This document shows, piece by piece, positions 1 to 11,900 of a stretch of DNA of 64,000 bases. The notes under the pieces were generated by a model. It was not told the DNA's origin and did no database searches. It was given only the letters and a program-made list of their open reading frames with translations. Source of the DNA: Clavelina lepadiformis. Taxonomy: Eukaryota; Chordata; Ascidiacea; Aplousobranchia; Clavelinidae. A program made the translations under genes and the position numbers. The stretch is from contig NC_135241.1 in the NCBI RefSeq assembly GCF_947623445.1, forward strand, positions 19,718,501-19,782,500, written 5' to 3'. The stretch's first letter is position 1. The number at the start of each line of letters is the position of its first letter.

Positions 1-3000
1 AGCGATAACTATAGTTGTAAAACCTAGAATTAAAGAACTTTTCCCAGTCTGAAATTGTAAACTGAACCGAAAAGAAAACAATCTTACAAAGAGAGGGTCT
101 ACTGCAGAAGTGCGCAACCAAATGACTTCACAATTTGAGTAGCTGGGGTCTAGTAAACAAAGGCATCCTGTGGTTGTGCACTTCTGCATTAGACTCCCAA
201 AAGGGATGGTTTTCTGCCCTCGTAATATACAAAGTGACTGTTTCATTGTGAGCGTAAGGAGATCACGAAACCCGTTGTCAAAGATAGCCAGTTAAGTTGG
301 ATTTAACAGAAAACCATGAAAATAGCTTTCAACGAATAACCTTTTCCGGTGAATAAGTCACAGCTCTTACAACATAAGTCTGGTTTTACATGGCCAGGTT
401 AGGTGGCTAGACAGGCCAACTAGGTCTACTAGCTGCAATTTGGGTGTAGTGCCGACGGTTCAGTGTTCCTCAACCGGCGTTGTCAGGTCATTTATTCAGC
501 AATATGAGGTAAAACGTCACGTGACTCAGCGTAAGTTTATCCTCAGAAACCTTGGAGGTTGGCTTTAGATTCAAGGAAAACTTGCTAACAAAAAATAAAA
601 TTTACAATAGAAACTTACAGGGAAAACAAGGCTTCTAATCGGCAAACGTTTACCGAGTCATGCGACATTTTAAATGGCAGGAAAAATATGGCTGCCGGAA
701 CAAACTGGGCATATTGACACCAGTGTCGTGCTAAAGTTGTTCCGCGCAGAGACGGAGACATTGCATGACTCAGCGTAAGTTTTCGGCTCAAAAATTTGAA
801 ATTGCTGAAGGGTTCAATAAAAACTTACAAAGTTACAAACTTAACTTACAAATTTGCAGGAAAAGCAAAATTTTGATAAGAAAACTTATGCTGACTGATG
901 CAGCATTTTACGTAAAACGCCCATAAGCCGGAGCGAATTCGACAGTCGAAACAAATTTTGCTTATACTATTTTATTCCTCAGTTATAAAGCCTATGCCGT
1001 AACAAAAAAACTTTCAATACATCGTTTTTGAATCCCGACGACGTGGCAGATTGGCCCGTACAAATCAATAATGTTGATGGGTCTGAAGTTAAACGTCAAT
1101 GTCGTATCCTGGGTTTCGATTATGACACTACAAAACAATCCTTTTGATGTAGTGTAAATCGTCCCTGTTTAACCATATAGGCTTTATAGTGGCATGATAA
1201 TAAAAATTGAATGTGTTAAAAAAATGTTTAAGGCACAGTGGAACGGCTTCCTTATATGTAAAATAAAACAGAGAGTAGGAAAATATTCTGACAATTTTTT
1301 TATGGCTGGCTTCACCGAAAAAATGTCTTTCGTTTGATGCTATTTTTCACAGTTTCTTGTTAACCTAACGTAAATATTATCACATAGTAACCCTAAAGCT
1401 AACCTAAATCTACCTTCTAATCTAGCTCTAAATTCATTAAAGCCTTAAATAGCTAAAATCAACTGTTTGCATAACGATTTTGCTAGCTGCACCACCCATC
1501 TTTAACAACGGCCGGGCTGCGTTATCGGCGTGCCATCGACATGTTGATGGTGATCCACCTTTTGGATACCCTGGAGTATGCATAGCAGAATTGTTGGCTG
1601 TTATGGTGTTAACATATGAGTTATAGAGTAGGTTATTTTGTAAAATTAAGCTACGAAATGCTGACGACTCTAAAGTCAAAACTAGAATAACTATCTCATA
1701 ACGGCAGTGTTACGGTCTGACACTAAAGTGCCATGTATAGTTGGAATAACTTTATTAGGCGTATTCTTATCTGTTAGACGTAGTCTTAGGCCTGAAGGCA
1801 TTTGCCAATTCCAACTGAAATCATTGACCGAAAATTTGCTATGTCAGACGAGGCTGCTCAAATTGTTGTGATATAGTTGAAAACTGACAAGTCAGGTTTC
1901 CCTTGCAAATGAAAAGGGAATTTTTGCAACTCGCTAACTGCTTTGATTTAGGTTAAATAGCATATTGTTTTTAAGTAGTTGTAATGTGACGGTAATAAAG
2001 TCTTCTCGGAATGGTAATACAGTGTAAGAGTACTGCATATCCGTGAAGCCCTATATAGGTTTCGTAATATAGCAGTGTTATTAAAGAAAAAGAACCGAAC
2101 CTTTGTAACAGTACTTGTCATAATCATGAACCGTGTTAATCTTTATTATTTATTAACGAAAATCCAATATTGTAGATATTGTATTACTTCTACTGTACAT
2201 AATGGAAGAGAGACTTCCTACTTCCACAAACTGAAAGAAATCGCTAACTTGCCTTTTGTATGGCTTGCTTTGGACGAATGCTTGAGTAATGAAAATAATC
2301 ACGAGAAGTTTTTCAATCATGCTTCATTACATAAATAATTCCCGTTACAGAAAAACAGTTCATTTCAGAGAAACACTAGATATAAATAAACACAGTAATC
2401 GCAGGTATTTTACAATCACAATATTCCTATGCTAAAGGTAATCATGACCTGCTACTAAGCACCTACCTATGCAAACGTATTTCATCCAAAACGCGTTAGC
2501 TAGCCTACCACTACTATCATACCTAATTCAAACCTTAGTCATTAGCATGTTGTTTTAAGATTGTGACGTCATAATCTCCACGATCTTCGTCAAAAAAGAA
2601 GCCAAATTTGCGGTGAATTTTTGGCAATAACTGCTTAACCACAACATTTTAGTAGAAAGCCCTTCTCTCTTGTTCTACATTATACTGAATGACAACTACT
2701 CTTTAATTTGAGGACAACTATTTCTTGGACTTGCCCCTCACTTTAAAGTTTTTCACTATTGACGTTTTTATTACGTATGGTGGAAATTCGAAAGAAAGAC
2801 TTTTTCTGAGTTCCCGAGCATCACAATGACAACACTATTAGTCTATTGATATCAGTCTTTGCGTTTACCGACCTAACCTCAACGTATTTAATTTACTTTA
2901 TGACAAAGTAATCCTTTCGCCAATAATAACTTGATTGATGATGTATCAAAGCAACTTATCTCATCTGTAGCAAATGTCAATATTATCTTTGCTGAACAGT

Positions 3001-4931
3001 GGATTGATGTATGAAATTAATAAAAAATGGCCTTGTGCTTATGTGAGTATGTGACCCAGCAGGCACACTTTTGTAATTCGAGTCGTTTACGGTCTTATGA
3101 TTTGGCAATTGTTTTTGTTCCAAGCTGTAATATTATAGTTTATATTACACGAAAATCGTGTTCGTACATTACGCAAGGTGCCAAAACCTATGTCCTGTCC
3201 AAAAATATCCATCCACCCAATAGAGACCATTGTTTTTTTGACGCAAGAAGGAAATATAATCTATAGAAGTTATTCTCCGTTCGCTTGGAGTATATTAGGT
3301 GCGACAAATTTTGGCTAAGTACAACCTCGGGTCTTTCGAACTGGTGCGTTGTTTTATAGTGACATGAACCATGACATGTTGTTATTGTGGTTAATCTGAA
3401 CTTTTTCTCCGAATGTCGTTTACGTTTCCATTGAATCATTGACTTGATCTGGAAAATTTCAACAGTAAATGAAAATACGCTTGGCTCGGTATCCAGCAAC
3501 ATTTTGCAGACGCCACTGATCGTATGGAGTAGCAGTTATGGTGATGTCAGTTCGCGCAGAGTAGCGAAAGTAATCCTGTTCACGCCAGGAAAAAGGTGTG
3601 GCGCCTTTATTTTTGCTCCAATTGATGCGAACGCTCCTTATCATTGTTGTCTACGGCTCTACACAAACGTAAAAGTGTGTTTAACACCTTTCTGCGTATC
3701 ACGTTTTCATTGTTGGTTACATCGCACATTTCTGGACTAACAATGCGATCTCTTTTAGTAAATGGCTTCACCGTGACATCAAGCGAACAACTGTTAGTTA
3801 AAACGAGGTGGGTGTAGAGTTATATTTGATCTGCTGTAAACTCTTGGCAGTGTTTTTTTCCGTGGCAGTATAGAGCCGACCAAGATGATAAATTTTTTAA
3901 AGTAAACGAAGGCGGGAAAAGCTGAATTGGGGTGGACAACTAACCTTGGCTTGTAGTCCTATACTCAGAAGACTCAGATTACCCACAGTGATGTTCCGAG
4001 GTTTAAGCATCAGGTAGCGCAAGCACGTAAAAAATGCCGTATAACCTACGCGAAACACTTTTGTTTTTAACTCAATTAACTTTGCAGGTTAATTTCTACG
4101 TAACAACTTGATTCAATTTACTTGAATTAATTGTAATTTTACTGTGTATGATTTTATACAATAATTTCCGATAATAAATCTGGATAAGGTTGTAACCAGT
4201 TACTGTATACTGTACTAAAATACTAATTTTTGTTGTTTTGGTTAGAATACGGCGAGTGTGTAGTAACGTAAGATTAAACCAAAGGTTTTCATATGTTCGG
4301 GATGGCCTTTTTAGTTGACTTGAAAAATATTAAGTGAGCAATTCCGTGTATACCTAGGCCTACTTTCTTAAAAAGCTTGTTAACACATGTAATTAACATT
4401 TTGTTTGTGCAGATTACATTGATAGGTATCTCTCTCTGTCATAAGCTATATGGACTTGTTTGCAATAGCTAATGTTGTGTAAGTGTATAAGTAAGGTATA
4501 TCGTTGAAGAAAATATGAATCATTATTTGTGTATATAATGTAAATACAGTATGTATCATGCGTGTTGTGTGAAAATAACTGGTCGATGAAATCAGTTCTT
4601 TCTACACTTGCTTCTGCTATAATTTTCCACACCACGACATCCGCTGTCCCGCGCAGTACTCATGAAGTTGACATGTTATTCTCACTGCGGCAGTTTTTTC
4701 ACTTTCCTCCAAACCATGTTGTTGATTATGGTGCTTATTAGTGATAACAAGCAAATGTGTCACACATATACGGTAGCTCATCCAATGAAAGTTGCCAAAT
4801 AAAAAAGAAATAACCGGAACAATATAACAACAACAACATCAACAAAAACGATATAAACAATGTCAAGACGAATATTTTAGGGCGTTGCACAGACTCTGCT
4901 CTCACTCATTGTCTAGCCATGTTTGCTGACA
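1..4931. other. Intergenic, no gene recognised
   Basis: AT-rich sequence with only short, shadow-like open frames. An 87-codon plus-strand frame near 2075-2338 has no recognisable motif. The only internal structure I can point to is a loosely repeated segment around 520-650 and 765-880. Both copies begin with TGACTCAGCGTAAGT and continue into similar AACTTAC-rich sequence. Confidence 0.5.
521..880. repeat. Two-copy direct repeat, about 244 bp period
   Basis: The string TGACTCAGCGTAAGT occurs at about 522 and again at 766. Both copies are followed by related A-rich sequence with several AACTTAC words. TGACTCAGC also fits the AP-1/Maf/antioxidant-response core, so the pair could be regulatory, but no adjacent promoter is identified. 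Confidence 0.4.
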
Positions 4932-5488
4932 TTAATGGTTTTGCGCTTCTTTTGCCGCTTCATTTATGGTCGCCATGCACTAAATCAAATATATAGAATA
5001 AGAATTTCGTTAGAAAACCTCAATTTTTTTAACTGAAATGAGCAATATGTGACATACCCAAGCTAAAACTGATGCAATCGCACTGCTCACTGCGTGTGCT
5101 CTGGCCATATCAATATGGTTCAATAGTTCGGATGCGTCCTGTGCGGATTGGGAAGAGATTTCTTGTGCTTTTCGGTTCATCATTCGATTCAGTATGGATT
5201 TTTCTCCATAGCAAGCAAGCTGTCGTTTAACAAAATTCCAGTCCTGCATTGGGATATTAATGAAAAGGGAAAACGTTATTTATACAATTTACCGAGGACA
5301 CATGTCCCATGGTCATGTAATGAACGTTGCATCCACGTTTGCCCGTACCTTGGCCGTTTCTTTGTTTTCACCCAACAAAATTAATGTTGCGAACAAGATT
5401 TCTTTTACTGCCTGCGGTGGAGCTGCAAGAGATTTTAATTCGATAAAGTCACCTTTGCCTAATGTAGAAGTCGCTTTTTGCATATTTG
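4932..5488 (-). CDS. Partial gene: second copy of the dynein-stalk-like tail module
   Basis: Three exons can be phased on the minus strand: 5349-5488, 5058-5243 and a terminal exon 4932-4979 ending in TAA. The splice sites are canonical (GTACGG and GTATGT donors, CAG and TAG acceptors). The product includes ELKSLAAPPQAVKEILFATL, then LLGENKE, then a 62-codon exon starting DWNFVKRQL and ending VLAW, then a short tail starting CMATINEAA. The 186-bp exon has exactly the length of exon 13 of the larger gene upstream (9178-9363), splits at the same Trp codon and precedes a similarly short last exon. The APPxxVxxxxxATLxLLGE pattern resembles the dynein heavy-chain stalk-base region (family knowledge). 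No upstream exons encoding a membrane span or vWA domain were found, so this is either a 3' fragment or a gene whose 5' part I failed to see. Confidence 0.55.
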
Positions 5489-7154
5489 CTGATAAAATCA
5501 CTCAATTTTGTCAGTAAGATAATCTAAGGCTTGTTGTTTTGGTTAAGCTGCAAATGTCAAAGTGAACATATATTAGCATCTTATTTTTGGTCCAAATACT
5601 TAAATATAACCTCTTTAACTTTCTTTGTTCAAATAGATTTTGCTTCAACGAACTAGTAAAGTATACGCGACGTTGTTTCCTTTGTGAAACTATTATATGT
5701 TATTTTGCATTTAACAAAGTTGTTCCGGCACTTTTTACTTTTTTTTCCTTCTACATCGTCGATAATTTCTGGATAACATGTTGTTTTTTACGTCACAAAT
5801 CTCTGCACTTATACTAAACTATGCCCTGTGTATCTTGATCTGAAATACATTGTTGAAATAACGTACGTTGGTATTTATAAGTTGCCTGTACACAGACTTA
5901 AAATGCTTTTCAAATTTCACCATCCTGATTCAAACTTAACACATTGTAACGTTTATTGAATAGGTCTTGCTAAAGCTTTTGTTGACACCTATTGGATTTC
6001 ATCATAAAAGAATAAGGTTATGGAAAAGTATAATTGAAAGGATTGGCGACCACTCCTTTCTTTAATTTGCTCTGTCATATCGGATAACGTAACTTTTTTT
6101 AAATTAAAGTTCACTGAACAAATACCGATTTCCTTTTCTGTAATGTTTTTAATAATCATGTCACTGATACAAGTTTAAACCAATTCAACAAACAACTGAT
6201 CCTGCAGGAAGCGAATCAAACAACTTTCCTTCGCCCTGGCCCAATTCAAATATTTCTTAACTTTCCGAAAGCAGGCCTACAACAGTTTTTTATAAAAATA
6301 ATAAATTATAGGGTGTCGTGTATAGCATGTAAGTAAATCGTTGTGCGTGAAGAAAATCAGGCAATACAGCTAGTCGACTCCGCTTATTATGACCACCTTG
6401 TGACCAGACCATTTTGGTCATAACATCCGAATGGTCCATTTAACCGAAACTGCTACAGTATTGTTTAACCACACCAGGATCGTTACAGTTAAGTACAAAA
6501 TAATTCATGATTTATTTCATCAACATTAAATTGAATGTCAGTAGGTAAATTGAGAATAAACGTGGCACAATTGTTTCTGTTAAGTTGCTTAATTGACACA
6601 AAAATGTATGATCACCGGAGATAGGTGAGAGCATCTCGCTGAGCTGCACGTCTACTGAGCAAGTAGGTTAACAAGGAACTGGGATAATAGTTCCGAACGA
6701 AAAATATTTCAACTGATTTAACTATAACTTCGAATAACTGTAAGTAATCTAATGCGATCGGTTCCTTCAACTTCGAGTTAACAAGCTTACGCATTATTTC
6801 ATTTCCATTAATTGTATACAATAAAATATCGTATTTTTTGTTGCCATTGCAAATAAAATGGACGTGAATGACAGATGTAATTTTGACACGGATTGGCTTG
6901 TTGCTTGTCATAGTATTTCGTCATGACGTCATTTCTTCCGAACATTTTTTGTGTTTTTTCCTGCTTCATGTTCCGCCGCCATGTACTGCTAAAGTAATCA
7001 AAAAGTTTAACCTGCGTTTTCCCGTTAATGCTTGTACAATGTACATGTCTTCTTTAGATTTTACACCCGAACACCTTCACGAAACTTTAAACATATGTGC
7101 GGATATAATATGTCAAAAACCATACCAGGTCACGGTCTAATTTATATGAGATAT
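5489..7154. other. Intergenic, solo transposon-like end
   Basis: No supported exon. At about 6364-6400 the sequence CAGCTAGTCGACTCCGCTTA resembles the left end of the pogo-like MITEs at 23.7 and 28.1 kb (CAGTAGTCGCCGCTT), but no matching right end was found. A 99-codon minus-strand frame (6612-6911) and a 90-codon plus-strand frame (6868-7140) overlap and show no domain. Confidence 0.35.
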
Positions 7155-7339
7155 CCAACTTAAGAAATCAGCGATTGAAATGCATGATGAAGCTGCTGTC
7201 ATCATATCAATATCTTTTATCAATTTCAATGCTTGTTGCGCAGATCTGGTAAAAATATGGGTTGCTTTTCGTTTTAACATCGGACTCAGGATTGCGTCAT
7301 CACCTTTCGAAATCGTTTATACTGGTGTTTTGCGGAAGA
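7155..7339 (-). pseudogene. Decayed third copy of the 186-bp dynein-stalk-like exon
   Basis: Read on the minus strand this segment gives ILSPMLKRKATHIFTRSAQQ, then ALKLIKDIDMMTAASS, ending FLSW. It aligns by eye with the open exon at 5058-5243 (ILNRMMNRKAQEISSQSAQ, ELLNHIDMARAHAVSSA, VLAW). The frame is interrupted by an in-frame TAA near the 5' side. The donor after the Trp codon reads ATATCT where the other copies read GTATGT or GTGAGT, so the splice site is lost. Length and end point match the other two copies, making a coincidence unlikely. It is best described as a pseudoexon left by tandem duplication of the tail region of the neighbouring gene. Confidence 0.5.
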
Positions 7340-8968
7340 CTAATCCGATTTTGAACGTGTTTTAAATGGTTAATGTGAAATACAAAGGGTTAAGCTCGTT
7401 ATGCCGAAGTTGAAAGGAGCAATTAAATTATTTCGAGTTATATAAAGTTGGTAAAATTGGCGGCAGATTACCATGAAAGCGTGAGTTGAGGAAGACATAT
7501 ATATTAATAGCAATCAATTGTTGCTCGTTTTTCTTGCAGATCGTTTAAATACGAAGATGAAAATGTTTTATCAAAAGCAGTTTTACGCAATCTGAAAATC
7601 GGTATTAAGCAAATGTTTTAGCCTTTATAGGCTATGTATAGACTAATGCAAGAGAGTCCAGCCTTATTCTTATACAAGGGCCGAATACGGGTGTTATAAT
7701 TCTCGGAGGGCCAGATGCAACTTATCAGTACAGAAATAATAAATACATTTATACACGAAAAGTAGTTTATTTCAAGCTGTATTTTAATTTTAAGCAATAT
7801 AAATTACAAAATAGACTAAATTCTCGGAAACGGATAGTGGAAAAGGTATGATCTACTGTGTGGAATGTTTTTCCAAAATGGTGGTAGTGGTTATTATCCT
7901 TGCCGGCTGGACATCCCTGACCTAATGCTATTGGATATCATAAAATACTGTAGCTTGTCTAACAGCTTTTATTTCTTTTATACTTTAGATACTTTATTGT
8001 ATACATTAGACTACTCTTTTGTCTTGTGTCTTTTTACTGTTACGTGTAATACTATGACCGTTCAATTATACAGGGTCGTCACACACAAACAGGTGGGGTA
8101 TTGCAATTTGTTTCCTTTTCAATTTTTCATTTAAATTGTTTATCTGTAATTAAATTATAACACGGTAAATTTTAATTCATACAGATACAGGTGGTAGTTT
8201 ATCTGATGCTAGGGCCTACACTTATTCATTCTATTTGTGACAGAAATGTTAATAATCACTACCAAGTGATGTTCTATGAGCATCCAATCAATTATAGAAG
8301 ATACTAAGTGTTTGATGTGAAACTTATAACACAGAAAGGATATCGTTTAATGACTAATGATAAAGCACGAAAGTTGGAGGTATGGAATAAGTTTTTTTAT
8401 TAATTATTATTGACAACAAGAGTTTTTGACTAACAAGGGCACAATTAGTTTTTAAATTCTCCCAAAGAGACTCGTTCCAGCATCACACATTGACAGAGTG
8501 CTGCAGTCTTCCTGGTTGAGTACTCTGCTGTCAAAAAAACGTTTTTTATTTTTTCATGATCAATTTATTTATTTTGATGCCGACGTTTTGCTGTTCGTGA
8601 TGCGAACAACGGGTCCGTAGTAAGGGGATAGGGGTAACGTTATTGAAAACAGAAAAACGTTTAAGTAATTTGTGTTGTACTTGCAAATAACAAGAAGGAA
8701 GAACATTGGCAACGTCCAGTGGATGCATTTTGTCCATGGGAACATAAGGAGGTTTTTATTTGTTTTCCATCCTTGTCGTTTTCTAAACTTTTCAAACTTT
8801 TGTTTGCGCAAGAGTTTATTTACAACGCAGACAAATAGGTAAGTAATTAGGGCCCAGTAATTGAGAAAATGTGACACAGCAAGGTAAGAGCCAAGTGTAT
8901 AGGTTACTCTGTACTACATAATGTATGAACAATGGACATTGAAAAGTATTTGTCATCGGGTTGTTAAT
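7340..8968. other. Intergenic, nothing recognised
   Basis: No exon, RNA gene or bounded transposon was identified. Near 7650-7720 there is a short AGGGCCGAAT...GAGGGCCAGATG stretch reminiscent of the ends of hAT elements found elsewhere in the window, but no pair was seen. Confidence 0.3.
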
Positions 8969-11900
8969 TTAATCTTCCTTCCCCTGGCGATCATTCACTT
9001 CTCTTAGTATCGTCTCACACTGTATTTAGAAATATTGGCAATCGGTTAGTTTCACTTTAAATGGTTTGTTAGTACCAAACAATTATTACTAACAATTATT
9101 ACCAAGATTGTTTATTTTCCAATAAACCAAACCTGTGATACTTGATATATGATCCAATCTTTGATAGCTTGACTCACCCATGCTAAAAACACTGCAGCTG
9201 CTTTGCTTTCGATTGCTACTTCTTCATGGACGTGACCTTTGATGTAGTTGTAAGCTGTCTTCGCAGATGATTTTGTGATGTCACTCGCTTTGCAATTTAT
9301 AATTCTTCTTTTTAAAGCATCTTTGCCTAGTTTTCCAACTAGGACTTGAATGCTTTGCCATTCCTTGATATCGAAAATTGTAAAATCAGTGAAGTGTGCT
9401 TCATTTATTTTTTTTGCAACGAAGCTCTTAGGTTACGAATTATCTTACTTTTAGTTTGCTTTCATTTTCCCCCAGTAACACAAACGTTGCTGCCATGACT
9501 GCGTTAACGCCAGATGGTGGCGCTGAGTAGCTACGGATCTCAGATATCAGGGGCTGTTCTAGAGATAAAACGGTTAAACGCATTTTCTCCAATTCCTGAA
9601 GTTGTTTGATCAATTCTCTTGCATTGTAGATTTTTAAACTGAAAACCTCGTCATCTAAATCTTCCTTAAGATGTTTGCTGGTGACAGGTCCATCTATTTC
9701 AGCAAGAACTGATTCTATACGCGTTATTTCGCGTTCTGCACACGCTTCCTGTAAGGCAGTTTGTAGGCAGGCTTTCAACTTTCTACGAAAATTTGTTTTA
9801 GCTTTATCAATAATATCCAAGTCATTGCTATTCTGTTCTAGTGGAGACGGAAGTACGGCTTCGAAGGCAATGATATCTTGAAGGATGATATTTCTGGAAG
9901 AGAAACATAAAAACAATTTTTGTTGAATAGATAAGTCACAGCCTATATGACTGGAAAAGGGTGCTAAAAAGGTAAAATGCTTATGGGTACCAAAACAATT
10001 TTTTATGGTACCCATAAGCACAAACATCTCTTACTTATCGGCATCATTTTCCAAATCTTCTAACAACATAGCTCTCAGTTGATCTTTTTGTGATTCTGCT
10101 TCCGCATTTTCTAACATGGACTTTTCGATTAACGTGGCTTTCGCTCTTTGTAGAAGTGTTTGTAATTCAACGTCGTCAGGATTCCATGATAGCAGATAGT
10201 CACATGACTCAGCATATGCTAAAGCATTAACGGTTTTATTCAGGTCGTTTTCAGTTAAAGCGTTGTGGAGATCCTCCTTAATGCGTTGCAACTAAAAAAA
10301 ATTCATAATACTGAGGGTGAATTATTGTTCAAGGGTGTATATATTCAGATGGTTATGTCTTGAAACCATTATTGTGTCGCTAGATGCGTTTGCTTTTGGT
10401 TAAAATGCCTGAGGAGATATCGACATCCATGAAATAAACATAAATAAAATAATTAATAAATCCATATATAAATACGATTGCATATTTTAATTTACACGTT
10501 GTCGCATACCTCATTCGTTTTGTTTTTGCATGTAACCAGTAACGTTTTAGCTTCCAATAGTTCATTTGCTGGTATATTCAGTATTTCTGCTGCAGCAATA
10601 GCTTCATTAAGACATTTCGTGCTTTGTATGGATATTGATGAGGCAAAGTCAGCCGATACTATTGTTCGAAGTGTGTTTCTAACTTTCTCTATCTCAATCA
10701 ATGCGTCCTGAAATTGACTTATTTTACAATATAACCTTCATGCTTTACAGCTTTTTTGAACGCAAAACTTCTCAGGATATCGTTTTTCAATTCTTGTTGT
10801 AATACTACACCCAAACGACTGACGTAGTTATCAAGCTACTTTGTAAATATACTATACAAAATAACTCACTTCTTTAATTCCAATGTCCGGAGAAGAGGTC
10901 TGTTGGTTTTCAAGAATGAAAGGATAAGGTGTTATTCTGGATATTTTCATGCGAACCCAAAACAAGGTCCCTACGATTGCAGCTATAAACACCAATCCAC
11001 CGATCAATCCCCCCACGGCATCAATGTTGAAAGTTGATGTTGTTGTTGACGTAGTTTCGCTTGCTGTTGGCGTTGTAATTGCCTAGCATAAACTATTTAT
11101 ATACTCACTATGTGTAAGAATTGTGGATAATAATGAATCAGATCATTTGCATACTTTACCTTCATGTTGACATTCAAGTTAGAAGAACCGTCTGATACCA
11201 TTGACAAATAAATCGTTGTAGTTCCGGTTTTAGGTGTTTTTGAGTTATTCACACTACGCCGGGATCTTTGTGTACCGCTGGAGTTAATACTCACAGTTGC
11301 CACAAACCCCTATTTCAGAACGTTACAGCTTGTTTAGAAATTTCTAGTCTATTGTTAAGATTATAACATTAACGTTTTATTTATGAGCTCATTTACGAAA
11401 ACAAGCTAAAAAAGGAAGTGAACGGTTGATAAGGAATTCGCTGCTCATCTGCTATGTAACTCTCACAAAAACTTACTGCAACTAGTTGAACTGAGCTCAC
11501 GTGGAATGCTGCGCTTGGATTGGGTAAAGTGCCCAGAAATACTATTCCGGAACTGGTTACCGCACTAGTCACGTCAAAACTGATGGTGACAAATCCGGAA
11601 ATAGCAACTTGAATTGAACCGTAGTAGGCGTAGCCCGGTTGCACACCGACCGATACATCCGTGCTATCCTGTAAATATTATTACTTGTCTAATATGCAGT
11701 GATTAAGCATCAGCAGCTATCGAGTTAAAGTTTGCGGTAATGCCATATTTTGTAAGGTTGTATGTTGCATTTAGGTCACCACATATACTTTATTCAATAG
11801 TATTTGTCGAACCGCTTACCGGTATTGCTGCTGACACGGTGCATGCTTGCTGCAATAATGTGTTTTTCAGGTATGTTATTAAAGAACTGAAGTCAGCCAC

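Noticed and set aside
7650-7740. Possible hAT terminus (AGGGCCGAAT region)
   Set aside because: No matching opposite end or target duplication could be found.
9675-9881. Plus-strand frame opposite exon 12 of the vWA gene
   Set aside because: Antisense shadow of an exon that phases perfectly with its neighbours.
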